A stretch of DNA of 64,000 bases, from contig WFXC01000012.1 of assembly GCA_015490805.1 (NCBI GenBank), positions 26,519 through 90,518 of the forward strand, in the 5' to 3' direction. This DNA comes from Candidatus Kapaibacterium sp. (lineage in GTDB: Bacteria; Bacteroidota; Ignavibacteria; Kapaibacteriales; WFXC01). Below, piece by piece: positions 1 to 8,362 of the stretch. Both the position numbers and the translations under genes were made by a program. Position 1 is the stretch's first letter; each line of letters begins with the position of its first letter. Below the pieces are notes generated by a model. It had not been told where the DNA came from, did not search any database, and was given only the letters and a program-made list of their open reading frames with translations.

Positions 1-562
1 TATCTCCCCACTCCGTAACCATCGCATTCAGCATATCGAAGAGCACAAATCGCCCATCATAACTCCACTGAATCGCATCGGGATAGAGCGCTGTTGATGG
101 CTGAGCGCCAGCGTAATCCGGGGTATAAATCTGGAACTGCTTCACCGGTGCCGGATCCTGAGTTAAATCCGCAATGTAGATGTAAGGCTCCGCATAGATG
201 CTGGTCGCAGCCAGGCGTTGTCCATCTGCAGAAATTGCGACACTGCTCCAAATAGGATCGCTGCTCAAAATGGCTTCCTGCAAATTATTCGGGTCAAGAC
301 TGACAGCGTGCAGGGTTTGATCACCAGCTACAAAGAGAGCAACGGTTCCATCATCTGTCACAGACGGTCGCCCGATTAACCCGCTCTGCGAAACAACATA
401 CTGCTGATTCTGAAGATCAGTCAAAACCAGCGACTCAAGATCCGGAGCGTATGCCAGGATCCAATCTTTCCCCTGCACAGGAGGCAAATCTTTCGGGCCA
501 CCGCCACCGCCACCGGAATCGAAAATTTCCACTGCGTCGAACGCCTGCCGCGTCGCCTGCGC
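1..562 (-). pseudogene. In-frame 3' continuation of the M4 peptidase gene (beta-propeller part), cut by the window edge
   Basis: Past the TAA that ends the M4 reading frame, the same frame stays open to the window edge, about 187 codons. Its first residues (AQATRQAFDAV) match what follows the DLYG motif in the last helix of thermolysin-type catalytic domains, so this is the missing end of that domain and not a new gene. A poly-Gly linker (GGGGGGP) follows. Next comes sequence with propeller-blade character, including SVAISADGQRLAATS, a segment typical of TolB/WD40-like repeats, and DAIQWSYDGRFVLFD. In related secreted M4 peptidases such a tail often precedes a T9SS sorting domain, which would lie outside the window. 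It could be translated only by readthrough, or from an internal GTG that has no clear ribosome site. Confidence 0.6.
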
Positions 563-2302
563 TTACTGCCCGTTGCCATAAAGATCAATAGCTGCCTGGA
601 TAACCGCCCGCCGGAGGTCCACAAACTTCGAGGAGCGGGTCAAATACGTCGTCAGGGCTCGATAGTAGATTTTCTCTGTTTTTTCTCGCCCAATAGCCGT
701 TGCAATCAGGTAGCAGGCGTGGTTCGGAATCCCACTGTTAATGTGCACGCCGCCATTATCCCCTTCCGGCGTTTCCGGTAGCGTGACATATTCGCTCATC
801 TTTGCTGGCTGCCAGTACGGATCCTGCGGTCCACTCCCTCCATTGTGGGGATCAGCGAAATTCCGCATAGCGCCGGACGGAAAGTACGGTGGCTTCACCA
901 CATCTTCGCCGACCAGCCAATCATCGCGATCGACCATCACTCCAAACACGTCCGCCATCGATTCATTAATTGCCCCCGATTGGCTCAGGTAGATCAAATT
1001 CGCTGTATGCTCAATTACTCCGTGCGTCATCTCGTGGGCTGCAACATCCAATCCGCGCGCCAGCGGATGAAAAATTTGCCCCCCATCACCGTACGCCATC
1101 ACTTTCCCATTCCAGAACGCATTTGCCATCGACTGCCCGTTGTGGGTGACGTGAATGACGCTCAGCATTGTCCTTCCATCACCATCGATGGAATTTCGCT
1201 GGTGGGTGGTGTAGTAATAGGTGTACGTCACTCCCGCATTGTAATGCGCTGAAACAGCAGCAGGATCACTCCACGTGTTGTTCGGCGAAACAATGTGATA
1301 AATAGTTTCCAGATCCGTGTTGTTCGCATTTAGCGTTAAAATTGCTCCGACAGGATTATTCGGCAACTGCGATCGCTGGGGATCAAACATCGGGCGGGAA
1401 GCATCCAGCAAATAATACGTACCTCCCAGCTGGTACGTATGAATCGTCCGGGTTTGTCCTAGTAAATCCTGTGCCTGCGCCGTCGCCGGTCCGTCGAAAT
1501 GGGTATTCCGATAGGCGAAAACGATTTTCCCCGTGTGAGCAGAGACAAAATACTCCCATCGATCCCAGCCAGTGTACACTGTGGCATGCCAGACCAGATA
1601 CCACTTCGCCGGATTTTCCCGATCGGGGAACCACTGGAGTCGCACCGTGTCGACCATCAGCGACTGGTTCCCGGCGAGCTGTTCCAGCAGCTTCGGTACT
1701 TCGCTCCGCGAAATAGATGGCTGCACATCCAGTTTCGCCGAAGGCGCTGGATGGATCCGCGCCGATAACGCATACGCACGACCACTCTGATCAAAGTGCA
1801 GAATGAGTTCACTGCCCCAGACCGGAATTCCCTGATGGTGCTGCTCGGCTCGAATGTGGGTCATTCCCAGCGCATCGCGCCAATAACGGAAAATGTGAAA
1901 TTCTTTCTCTGGTTGCCGGACCCCAAGGACGGGCGCTACAAATTGCAGCGACTGATAAAAAGCGGTGGTACATTCCGCCGGAGAGTTCAGCGAGAATCGG
2001 AAGGGAACAATCTGCGTACCGGCAATCCAGTATGGCACTCGTTGCAAAGGGTCATACCACAATGATATGCGGCGCTGTAAAGAGGCTAACTGCATAATGC
2101 CCTGACGTTGCAATGGCGTTAACAGCGTGGAAAGCGTCCCGTACAATCGCACCGGTGCATTATCAAAGGAGGCGATTGATATATTCTGCAATGCCGGTCG
2201 CTGCTGCGTCGGCCGTTTCCGCTGCTGTGATTTTCCCCAGACAATACCGAAGCTGAGCAACCCGATCACTAGACCCACTGCAAAACGTCGCTGCCACCAC
2301 AT
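563..2302 (-). CDS. M4 family (thermolysin-like) zinc metallopeptidase, terminated by an in-frame TAA
   Basis: Secreted neutral endopeptidase of 579 residues. A signal peptide (residues 1-23) is followed by an FTP/PepSY-like propeptide (about 110-280) and the M4 catalytic domain. The zinc site is complete: HEMTH near residue 425, the third ligand Glu in GAINES, and the catalytic His in GGVHINSG. The start ATG has a good ribosome site (GGAGG, 7 nt upstream). The last residues, AAIDLYGNGQ, sit inside the conserved C-terminal helix bundle. The helix that normally closes the domain is encoded in the same frame just after the TAA, so the product lacks the end of the domain and all following modules. 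This is a fresh nonsense mutation, a sequencing error or recoding. The small lipoprotein gene 33 bp upstream is probably co-transcribed. Confidence 0.85.
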   Translation of the reverse strand: MWWQRRFAVGLVIGLLSFGIVWGKSQQRKRPTQQRPALQNISIASFDNAPVRLYGTLSTLLTPLQRQGIMQLASLQRRISLWYDPLQRVPYWIAGTQIVPFRFSLNSPAECTTAFYQSLQFVAPVLGVRQPEKEFHIFRYWRDALGMTHIRAEQHHQGIPVWGSELILHFDQSGRAYALSARIHPAPSAKLDVQPSISRSEVPKLLEQLAGNQSLMVDTVRLQWFPDRENPAKWYLVWHATVYTGWDRWEYFVSAHTGKIVFAYRNTHFDGPATAQAQDLLGQTRTIHTYQLGGTYYLLDASRPMFDPQRSQLPNNPVGAILTLNANNTDLETIYHIVSPNNTWSDPAAVSAHYNAGVTYTYYYTTHQRNSIDGDGRTMLSVIHVTHNGQSMANAFWNGKVMAYGDGGQIFHPLARGLDVAAHEMTHGVIEHTANLIYLSQSGAINESMADVFGVMVDRDDWLVGEDVVKPPYFPSGAMRNFADPHNGGSGPQDPYWQPAKMSEYVTLPETPEGDNGGVHINSGIPNHACYLIATAIGREKTEKIYYRALTTYLTRSSKFVDLRRAVIQAAIDLYGNGQ

Positions 2303-2335
2303 TTTCCAGCCTCCTTCCGCTGTTCAACACTTTCT

Positions 2336-2773
2336 TCATTGACCGCTCTGCTGCTGTCGCTGCGCAAAGCTTTTGATATCCTGATAGAATTGCCAGACCG
2401 CCGCTGGAATCTGCCGCGGATCCGTCCATTGTATCCGGAGGGTATCCCCAGCCTTCCGATACTGCAACCAATATTGATAGTTGCCGGTTTCCCGAATCTG
2501 GAGCTCTTGCAGATGCAACGAATCCACCCGCCGGAACCATTGAGCAATGTGTTCTCTGGAGATATGTGTCACCGTATCGATGGTACGATGCAGCCGCTGC
2601 TGCTGCCAATAGAGCAAGACCCCAGTCCCCCACAGTTGATACCCCGTGTAGCTTCCCATTACACCGCCGCCTTCACCGATTTCCAGAAAAGTATCAGGAG
2701 AAAGTTGCAAGGTTACATCCGAGGATCGGCAGCTAAGAAGGAGCAGGAGAGCAGCACTCAACATCCACCGCAT
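2336..2773 (-). CDS. Small lipoprotein resembling emfourin-type M4 protease inhibitors
   Basis: 145 residues with a lipoprotein signal peptide (LLLLLSC; Cys near residue 15). After it comes a compact domain with a Gly-rich strand-turn (EIGEGGGVMGSYTGYQL), a central helix (HIAQWFRRVDSL), paired strands (YQYWLQYRKAGDTLRIQW) and a C-terminal helix (PAAVWQFYQDI). This order of elements, with GG-x-G near the start and a helix before two strands, recalls the emfourin-like inhibitors of M4 peptidases. It also matches a common group of uncharacterised Bacteroidota lipoproteins. It lies directly upstream of the M4 peptidase on the same strand. The lipoprotein nature is clear; the inhibitor role is inference from fold pattern and position. 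Confidence 0.7.
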   Translation of the reverse strand: MRWMLSAALLLLLSCRSSDVTLQLSPDTFLEIGEGGGVMGSYTGYQLWGTGVLLYWQQQRLHRTIDTVTHISREHIAQWFRRVDSLHLQELQIRETGNYQYWLQYRKAGDTLRIQWTDPRQIPAAVWQFYQDIKSFAQRQQQSGQ

Positions 2774-2910
2774 TGTTCCAGCCAGAGCCTGTCCACCAAA
2801 TTTTAGAAGAAAAGACGTTGAGCTTTGTGCGCTTAGTGATGGTCAGACAGGCAACGCCGTATTCCTCCGGCTACTGTATTGCTCCTGCCACCTTTCCGGC
2901 AGGGTTTCAG

Positions 2911-2918
2911 TATCTTTG
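2911..2918 (+). promoter_or_regulatory. Putative -7 promoter element (TATCTTTG) for adenine deaminase
   Basis: TATCTTTG matches the Bacteroidota primary-sigma element TAnnTTTG and lies 37 nt before the chosen ade start, in the divergent gap between the lipoprotein and ade. A convincing -33 TTTG is not visible. Confidence 0.45.
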
Positions 2919-2955
2919 CACTGGAAACAAGTGCAATCAACGCCCGGGGGCACTG

Positions 2956-4599
2956 ATGGAAGAATTTACAATTGCAGGCAATATTGTGGACATTGTACAG
3001 CGGCGCATCTATCCCGGAACGCTGAAAATCAAAGATGCAACGATTGTGCAAATTCAACTGGAACCTTCAACGGTGTACGATCGCTACATTATTCCCGGAT
3101 TTGTCGATGCGCACGTTCACATCGAAAGCTCGATGCTGGTTCCCAGTGAGTTTGCCCGATATGCAGTCATCCACGGTACAGTGGCAACCGTTTCTGACCC
3201 TCACGAAATTGGCAATGTACTGGGAATCGACGGCGTTCGATATATGATCCACAACGGTTCGTACGTACCCTTCCACTTCTGCTTCGGCGCTCCTTCCTGC
3301 GTACCGGCTACCCGATTTGAAACAGCAGGCGCTGAGATCACTGCGGAGGATATCGAAAAACTCTTCGTTGAAGATGGGCTGAGCTATCTCAGCGAGGTAA
3401 TGAACTATCCCGGTGTTTTGCACCGCGATCCAGAAGTGATGCGGAAAATCGAAATTGCTCAACGACTGGGGAAACGCATCGATGGCCACGCTCCTGGCTT
3501 ACGGGGCGAAGAGGCAAAGCAATACGCCGCCGCCGGTATCGAAACTGATCACGAATGTTTTTCCTACGAAGAGGCGGTCGATAAGATCCGGGCAGGAATG
3601 AAAATTTTGATTCGGGAGGGTTCGGCAGCCAAAAATTACGATGCCCTGATCCCGCTGGTTGAAAAGTATGCAGACAAACTGATGTTCTGTAGCGACGATA
3701 AACACCCCGACGATCTGCTTCGAGGTCACATCAACACCCTGGTGCGCCGAACGGTCAAAGAGCACAATGTGCATCCCATTACAGCACTGCAGATTGCCAC
3801 CCTTCATCCGGTACAGCACTACGGATTAGATGTAGGTTTGCTCCAGATCGGCGATCCAGCCGACTTCCTGATTGTGGACGACCTGTATGAATTCAATGTG
3901 CTGGCAACTTACATTCGGGGGCGGAAAGTTGCAGAAAACGGCAAAACACTGCTGCCACACATCGAAGCTGAGACAGTCAACAACTTTGCTGCCCATCCAA
4001 TCCAACCCGAAGCGCTGCAGGTTCCGGCGACCTGCGAGCATATCCGGGTGATCGAAGCCATCGACGGCGAGTTGATCACCAGAGAAAACATCGTGCCTGC
4101 TCCTATCAAAAAAGGGCTCATTGTCTCAGATCCAAAGAATGACATTCTCAAGATCGTTGTGGTTAATCGCTATGCTGATGCCCCACCCGCAATTGGATTT
4201 ATTCGCAACTTTGGACTCAAGCGAGGCGCGATCGCTTCATCGGTTGCACACGACTCACACAATATCGTTGCCGTCGGCGTGCGCGACGAAGAAATCGCCA
4301 ATGCCATCAATGCCATCATCGAACACCGCGGCGGCATTGCAACTGCGCTCCAGGATCACACGGAAGTATTGCCACTACCTGTCGCTGGATTGATGGCAAC
4401 CGATGACGGCGAAACGGTTGCAAAGCGATACAGCAGTATGGATAAATTCGCCAGGCAAACGCTGGGCTCTTCCCTGCAGGCACCCTTTATGACCCTGTCT
4501 TTTATGGCATTACTGGTGATCCCTTCACTCAAACTCAGTGATCAGGGACTTTTCAACGGGGATCAATTTTCATTCGTCAAACTGTGCGTGGAGACGTAA
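2956..4599 (+). CDS. ade: Adenine deaminase
   Basis: Binuclear-metal amidohydrolase that converts adenine to hypoxanthine in purine salvage. The metal-binding DAHVHIESSM motif is near residue 55. DHECFSYEEA and MFCSDDKHPDD follow, both characteristic of the Ade family, and the C-terminal composite domain contains IGFIRNFGLKRGAIASSVAH. The frame is open upstream to 2773, but the family begins close to MEEFTIAGNIVDI, and the promoter element at 2911 lies between the two, so the ATG at 2956 is chosen (547 residues, normal length). dnaX starts 22 bp downstream on the same strand. Cytoplasmic. Confidence 0.93.
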   Translation: MEEFTIAGNIVDIVQRRIYPGTLKIKDATIVQIQLEPSTVYDRYIIPGFVDAHVHIESSMLVPSEFARYAVIHGTVATVSDPHEIGNVLGIDGVRYMIHNGSYVPFHFCFGAPSCVPATRFETAGAEITAEDIEKLFVEDGLSYLSEVMNYPGVLHRDPEVMRKIEIAQRLGKRIDGHAPGLRGEEAKQYAAAGIETDHECFSYEEAVDKIRAGMKILIREGSAAKNYDALIPLVEKYADKLMFCSDDKHPDDLLRGHINTLVRRTVKEHNVHPITALQIATLHPVQHYGLDVGLLQIGDPADFLIVDDLYEFNVLATYIRGRKVAENGKTLLPHIEAETVNNFAAHPIQPEALQVPATCEHIRVIEAIDGELITRENIVPAPIKKGLIVSDPKNDILKIVVVNRYADAPPAIGFIRNFGLKRGAIASSVAHDSHNIVAVGVRDEEIANAINAIIEHRGGIATALQDHTEVLPLPVAGLMATDDGETVAKRYSSMDKFARQTLGSSLQAPFMTLSFMALLVIPSLKLSDQGLFNGDQFSFVKLCVET

Positions 4600-4621
4600 G
4601 CAGAGGAACCGTTTTATCAGG

Positions 4622-6331
4622 ATGCAGCAACCATCCGCATATATGATAACGGCTCGCAAATGGCGCCCCCAGCGATTTGCGGAAGTGGTAGGACAGGAGC
4701 ACGTGACCCGGACGCTGCGCAATGCCCTGAAGCAACACCGTGTTCACCACGCCTATTTGTTCGCCGGTCCTCGTGGAGTCGGGAAAACGACAACGGCGCG
4801 CATCCTGGCAAAAGCGGTAAACTGCCTGAATATGGAAGATGGCGAGCCGTGCAACCAGTGTCAATCGTGCCAGGCTTTTCTTGAAGGGCGCTCAATGGAT
4901 GTGCTGGAAATTGACGGTGCTTCCCACAATAGCGTCGACGATGTTCGAATGCTCCGGGAGAATGCCAAGTATCCGCCGAAAAGTGGGCGGTACAAAATTT
5001 ACATCATTGACGAAGTGCATATGCTTTCAACCGCCGCCTTCAATGCTTTACTCAAAACCTTAGAAGAACCCCCTCCTCACCTGCTGTTCATCTTTGCCAC
5101 AACAGAGCCGCAGAAGCTCCCGGCTACCATTATCAGCCGATGCCAGCGCTTTGATTTCCGGCGGATGAGTATTCCGGAAATCGTGCGCCATCTGACAAAA
5201 ATTGCGGATGCCGAAGAAATCGAGGTTGAAGAAGAAGCGCTGCTAACGATCGCCCGAAAAGCGGATGGCTCAATGCGTGATGCCCAGAGTATCTTCGATC
5301 AGTTAGTCGCTTTCAGCGGCGCAAAGATTACCTATGCAGATGTGCAACAAACGTTTCATCTGATCGACCAGCAGTTCTTCTTTGAGGTGGAAAAGACCTT
5401 AGCGCAGGGCGATCTCCACGGTGTCTTCCAGATCGTGCAACAACTCTTTGCACAGGGATACGATTTCAGCGAATTTCTTTCGGGATTAGTCGATCATTAT
5501 CGCAATCTGCTGGCGGTCGTTGCAACGGGCTCAGCCGATCTGGTCACCTTAACCCCGGAATGGCAACAGCAGTACAAAGAGCGAGCTAAAGCATACTCTC
5601 AGGCTGCTCTCCTCAACGTACTCTCCGTGTTGACCTATGGCGAGCAACAGCTCAAATTTGCCTCGAATCCCCGCATTTACCTGGAAGTGCTGCTGGCAAA
5701 AGTTGCTTTGCTGGACTCGGCGCTGGATCTGGCGCAACTGCTGGAGCAACTCCAGTCTCCGAACGCCCCATCCTCTGCAAAGTCGAGCCAGCCAAAAACA
5801 GCAGTAGCAGAAACAGCAGCACCGTATCAGACAACGTCTTCAGCATCTTCTCCATCTCCACCAGCCGGTGAAAAACCGCCAGCAGGGAAAACTTCCAGAG
5901 AAAAGCCGGTAAAATTGACCCAGGAATTCGTGCTTCGCGCTATTCAAGAATCTGAAACGTTTCGGGGCATTCGCCGCCTCCTGCTCCGCAAAGATATGGT
6001 GAAGATTACGGTTGATGGCAATGCGGTGAAGATTACCCCAAGTGATCCCTTTGTAGGCGAAACCTTAGCACAACGCCAGCAGGTGTTAGCACAATTGCTT
6101 TCGGAAAAGTGCGGGCAATCGGTATCCGTGGAAATCGAGGGCATTAAAAAACCAACGATCCATATTTTTGAAAATCTGGACACAACAGAATCTCCTACTC
6201 CGCAACCTTCCCGAACTTTCACTGAAGGTAAAAAACAGGCAAATGCAACAGCAGACTCGAACGATGAAGCAGTGGAAAACGAAGCTGAAAGAAAGCTGAA
6301 AGACTTCTTTGATTTGAAGCGAGTGAAATAA
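4622..6331 (+). CDS. dnaX: DNA polymerase III subunit tau/gamma
   Basis: Clamp-loader ATPase of the replicative polymerase. The start MQQPSAYMITARKWRPQRF fits the family; the frame is open further upstream into ade, but that stretch is not conserved. The Walker A motif is GPRGVGKTT. A four-Cys zinc module (CLNMEDGEPCNQCQSC), the Walker B/DEVH sequence IIDEVHMLS and the sensor ATTEPQKLPATIISRCQRF follow. After the AAA+ and collar domains (to about residue 380) comes a low-complexity Pro/Ser/Ala linker and a tau-like C-terminal region. I see no convincing frameshift signal for a separate gamma product. 569 residues, a normal length for compact DnaX proteins. Confidence 0.95.
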   Translation: MQQPSAYMITARKWRPQRFAEVVGQEHVTRTLRNALKQHRVHHAYLFAGPRGVGKTTTARILAKAVNCLNMEDGEPCNQCQSCQAFLEGRSMDVLEIDGASHNSVDDVRMLRENAKYPPKSGRYKIYIIDEVHMLSTAAFNALLKTLEEPPPHLLFIFATTEPQKLPATIISRCQRFDFRRMSIPEIVRHLTKIADAEEIEVEEEALLTIARKADGSMRDAQSIFDQLVAFSGAKITYADVQQTFHLIDQQFFFEVEKTLAQGDLHGVFQIVQQLFAQGYDFSEFLSGLVDHYRNLLAVVATGSADLVTLTPEWQQQYKERAKAYSQAALLNVLSVLTYGEQQLKFASNPRIYLEVLLAKVALLDSALDLAQLLEQLQSPNAPSSAKSSQPKTAVAETAAPYQTTSSASSPSPPAGEKPPAGKTSREKPVKLTQEFVLRAIQESETFRGIRRLLLRKDMVKITVDGNAVKITPSDPFVGETLAQRQQVLAQLLSEKCGQSVSVEIEGIKKPTIHIFENLDTTESPTPQPSRTFTEGKKQANATADSNDEAVENEAERKLKDFFDLKRVK

Positions 6332-6346
6332 AATGCAGGAACAACG

Positions 6347-6820
6347 ATGGAAAAGCAGCCGGCACCTCCGTTTGAAGGAGTGACGGATACGGGAGAAAAG
6401 ATCAGTCTGGAACAGTTTCGCGGAAAGTGGGTGATTCTATACTTCTATCCCCGCGATAACACCCCGGGCTGTACCGCCGAAGCCTTAGATTTCCGAAATG
6501 CAGCGGAAGATTTTGCAAAACACAACGCTGTGATTCTGGGTGTCAGCCCTGATCCCATCAACCGGCATCAAAAATTCAAGCAGAAATATCAACTGCCCTT
6601 TGTGCTGATCAGCGACGAAGATCATTCCATCGCTGAACGATATGGTGTATGGAAGGAAAAAAAGCTGTATGGCAAAGTCTTTCCGGGCATTGAACGAAGT
6701 ACGTTCATTATCGATCCCGATGGAAATATCGTTGCAGCATTTCGGAAGGTGAAGGTAAAAGGGCACGTGCAAACCGTTTTAGAGACGTTGCAACAACTGC
6801 AACAACAAACACAGAATTAA
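6347..6820 (+). CDS. bcp: Thioredoxin-dependent peroxiredoxin, BCP/PrxQ type, single cysteine
   Basis: 157-residue cytoplasmic peroxidase that reduces hydroperoxides. The active-site segment is YPRDNTPGCTAEALDF. The peroxidatic Cys is present, but the resolving Cys usually found five residues later is Leu. It is the only Cys in the protein, so the enzyme must work as a one-Cys Prx and form a mixed disulfide with thioredoxin or a small thiol. The conserved GVSPDP and ERSTFIIDPDG motifs are present. The gene follows dnaX by 15 bp and precedes the TatD gene by 11 bp, so all three are probably one transcript. Confidence 0.93.
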   Translation: MEKQPAPPFEGVTDTGEKISLEQFRGKWVILYFYPRDNTPGCTAEALDFRNAAEDFAKHNAVILGVSPDPINRHQKFKQKYQLPFVLISDEDHSIAERYGVWKEKKLYGKVFPGIERSTFIIDPDGNIVAAFRKVKVKGHVQTVLETLQQLQQQTQN

Positions 6821-6831
6821 GGAGACGGAAG

Positions 6832-8259
6832 ATGGAACAATCTCGGAGTACAGCGCCATTCGTTGATTCACATTGTCACTTAGATGTTGAACAGTTTGAG
6901 CCAGATCGACCACAAGTAATCCACCGGGCACGGGAAGCAGGGATCCGTGCCATTGTCATTCCGGCTATCGAACCGGCAACCTTCGATCACTTGCAATCAG
7001 TGGTGCTTTCGGATCCAATGCTTTTCTGGGGCGTTGGCATCCATCCCCACAGTGTGGGAACGTACGAAGAAGAATCTCTGGAAGTGGTAGAATCCTGGCT
7101 CCAGAAGGGCGAGCGTGTCGTTGCCATTGGGGAAATCGGTCTGGACTACTACTACGACTTTTCACCCAGAGACAAACAAAAAGCCTTTTTCCGTGACCAA
7201 ATTCGGCTGGCAAAGCAATACCAGCTTCCTGTCATCATCCACAACCGGGAAGCAGATAAAGACATATTCCGGATTGTCGAACAGGAACAAGACGGAACGC
7301 TCCGGGGTGTTTTTCACTGCTTTTCAGGTTCACCGGCGTTAGCTGAACGGGCACTGAAACTGCAAATGTGCGTTTCATTCACCGGAATGATTACCTTCCC
7401 GAAAGTACGGCTTCAGGAAACAGTGCAGGCGGTTCCGCTGGAACAAATGATGATCGAAACAGATAGTCCATATTTAACGCCCGTGCCCTATCGTGGAAAA
7501 CGGAATGAACCCTCTCGACTCCCCCTCATCGCAGCGAAAATCGCAGAGTGGAAGAAAACGACCATTGAGGAAGTTGCAGAAAAGACAACGCAAACGGCAA
7601 TGCGACTCTTTCGCCTAACAATCGCAGCTCTTGCTACTTTTCTTCTGGCATTCCTGTTGCCATTCCGGGCAACGGCTCAGCAGGACACAGGCCGCGGCTT
7701 TGTCCATCCCTTTCAAAAATTCATTGGCGGCGGTGGCGTTATCGGAATGATGACCTTTGTTGAAACGCCTGACAGCGGGCGGGATCGCTCCTATGAAGGA
7801 CTGCCAGCTTTCGGCGGCGTGCTCAACTGGTTTTTTACCGACCACCTCTTTCTGTCCGCTTCCTACGTCATCGCGAAAAATACCAAGGTACAGCGATTTC
7901 AGGCAAATCCCAACTATCATCACGTATTGGACTTTGCAATCAATTACACGCCAATTCCGTACAACCGAATGGCTTTTTACTTTTCCCTTGGAATGTCCTA
8001 TTTTTACAACAATCTCAACAACCGACGAAAGGAAAACTTTTTAGGCTCCAACTTCGCCATTGGTCTCTACGGCAACATTCGAACGCCTTACGGGGTCATT
8101 GTCCCATCAGCCGAATGGCGGGTCAGCTTTATGTTGGGCGATCGCATTCTGGACTACGATCCGAATCCCAATGATCAAAACCCGGAGCGGATTCGGCAAA
8201 ATGTTCCGTACTTCACATCGATCCCCCGGTTCTTGATCCAGTTCTTTCCGGAATGGTAG
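6832..8259 (+). CDS. TatD-family hydrolase fused in frame to an outer-membrane beta-barrel protein
   Basis: 475-residue frame made of two normally unrelated proteins. Residues 1 to about 262 are a complete TatD-type metal-dependent nuclease: FVDSHCHLD, GIHPHSV, AIGEIGLDYYYD, VIIHNREAD, FHCFSGS and IETDSPYLTP, ending in the usual TAMRLFRL. The frame then runs without a stop into TIAALATFLLAFLLPF and RATAQ, which is a signal peptide. A beta-barrel-like domain of about 190 residues with alternating aromatic residues and a terminal Trp (QFFPEW) follows. An in-frame ATG at 7600 would give the second protein its own start. A single fused polypeptide would join a cytoplasmic enzyme to an exported barrel, so two overlapping in-frame products seem more workable. 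A ribosome site (AAGGAGACGG) precedes 6832. Confidence 0.85.
   Translation: MEQSRSTAPFVDSHCHLDVEQFEPDRPQVIHRAREAGIRAIVIPAIEPATFDHLQSVVLSDPMLFWGVGIHPHSVGTYEEESLEVVESWLQKGERVVAIGEIGLDYYYDFSPRDKQKAFFRDQIRLAKQYQLPVIIHNREADKDIFRIVEQEQDGTLRGVFHCFSGSPALAERALKLQMCVSFTGMITFPKVRLQETVQAVPLEQMMIETDSPYLTPVPYRGKRNEPSRLPLIAAKIAEWKKTTIEEVAEKTTQTAMRLFRLTIAALATFLLAFLLPFRATAQQDTGRGFVHPFQKFIGGGGVIGMMTFVETPDSGRDRSYEGLPAFGGVLNWFFTDHLFLSASYVIAKNTKVQRFQANPNYHHVLDFAINYTPIPYNRMAFYFSLGMSYFYNNLNNRRKENFLGSNFAIGLYGNIRTPYGVIVPSAEWRVSFMLGDRILDYDPNPNDQNPERIRQNVPYFTSIPRFLIQFFPEW
7600..8259 (+). CDS. Possible separately initiated outer-membrane protein within the TatD frame
   Basis: The ATG at 7600 begins MRLFRLTIAALATFLLAF, a textbook Sec signal peptide (basic n-region, hydrophobic core, cleavage near ATAQ). 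A mature domain of about 190 residues follows that looks like a small outer-membrane barrel (GGGGVIGMMTF, DHLFLSASYVI, MAFYFSLGMSYFYNN, RFLIQFFPEW). It would be 219 residues. The candidate ribosome site GAGGAAG is rather far upstream (about 28 nt). It shares frame and bases with the end of TatD. Given as an alternative reading of the fusion frame. Confidence 0.45.
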   Translation: MRLFRLTIAALATFLLAFLLPFRATAQQDTGRGFVHPFQKFIGGGGVIGMMTFVETPDSGRDRSYEGLPAFGGVLNWFFTDHLFLSASYVIAKNTKVQRFQANPNYHHVLDFAINYTPIPYNRMAFYFSLGMSYFYNNLNNRRKENFLGSNFAIGLYGNIRTPYGVIVPSAEWRVSFMLGDRILDYDPNPNDQNPERIRQNVPYFTSIPRFLIQFFPEW

Positions 8260-8362
8260 CAATGCAACGCTACGCGAAGATACATCCTGACAGGCGCAAG
8301 GAATAGATGGTGCACGATATTGCAAAGCACAAGCACAAATACAAACAAAACGGGGTTGAGGA

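Noticed and set aside
6140..6240. A-rich runs in dnaX considered as a programmed frameshift site for gamma
   Set aside because: The runs are late in the gene and lack a clear slippery heptamer with a downstream hairpin.
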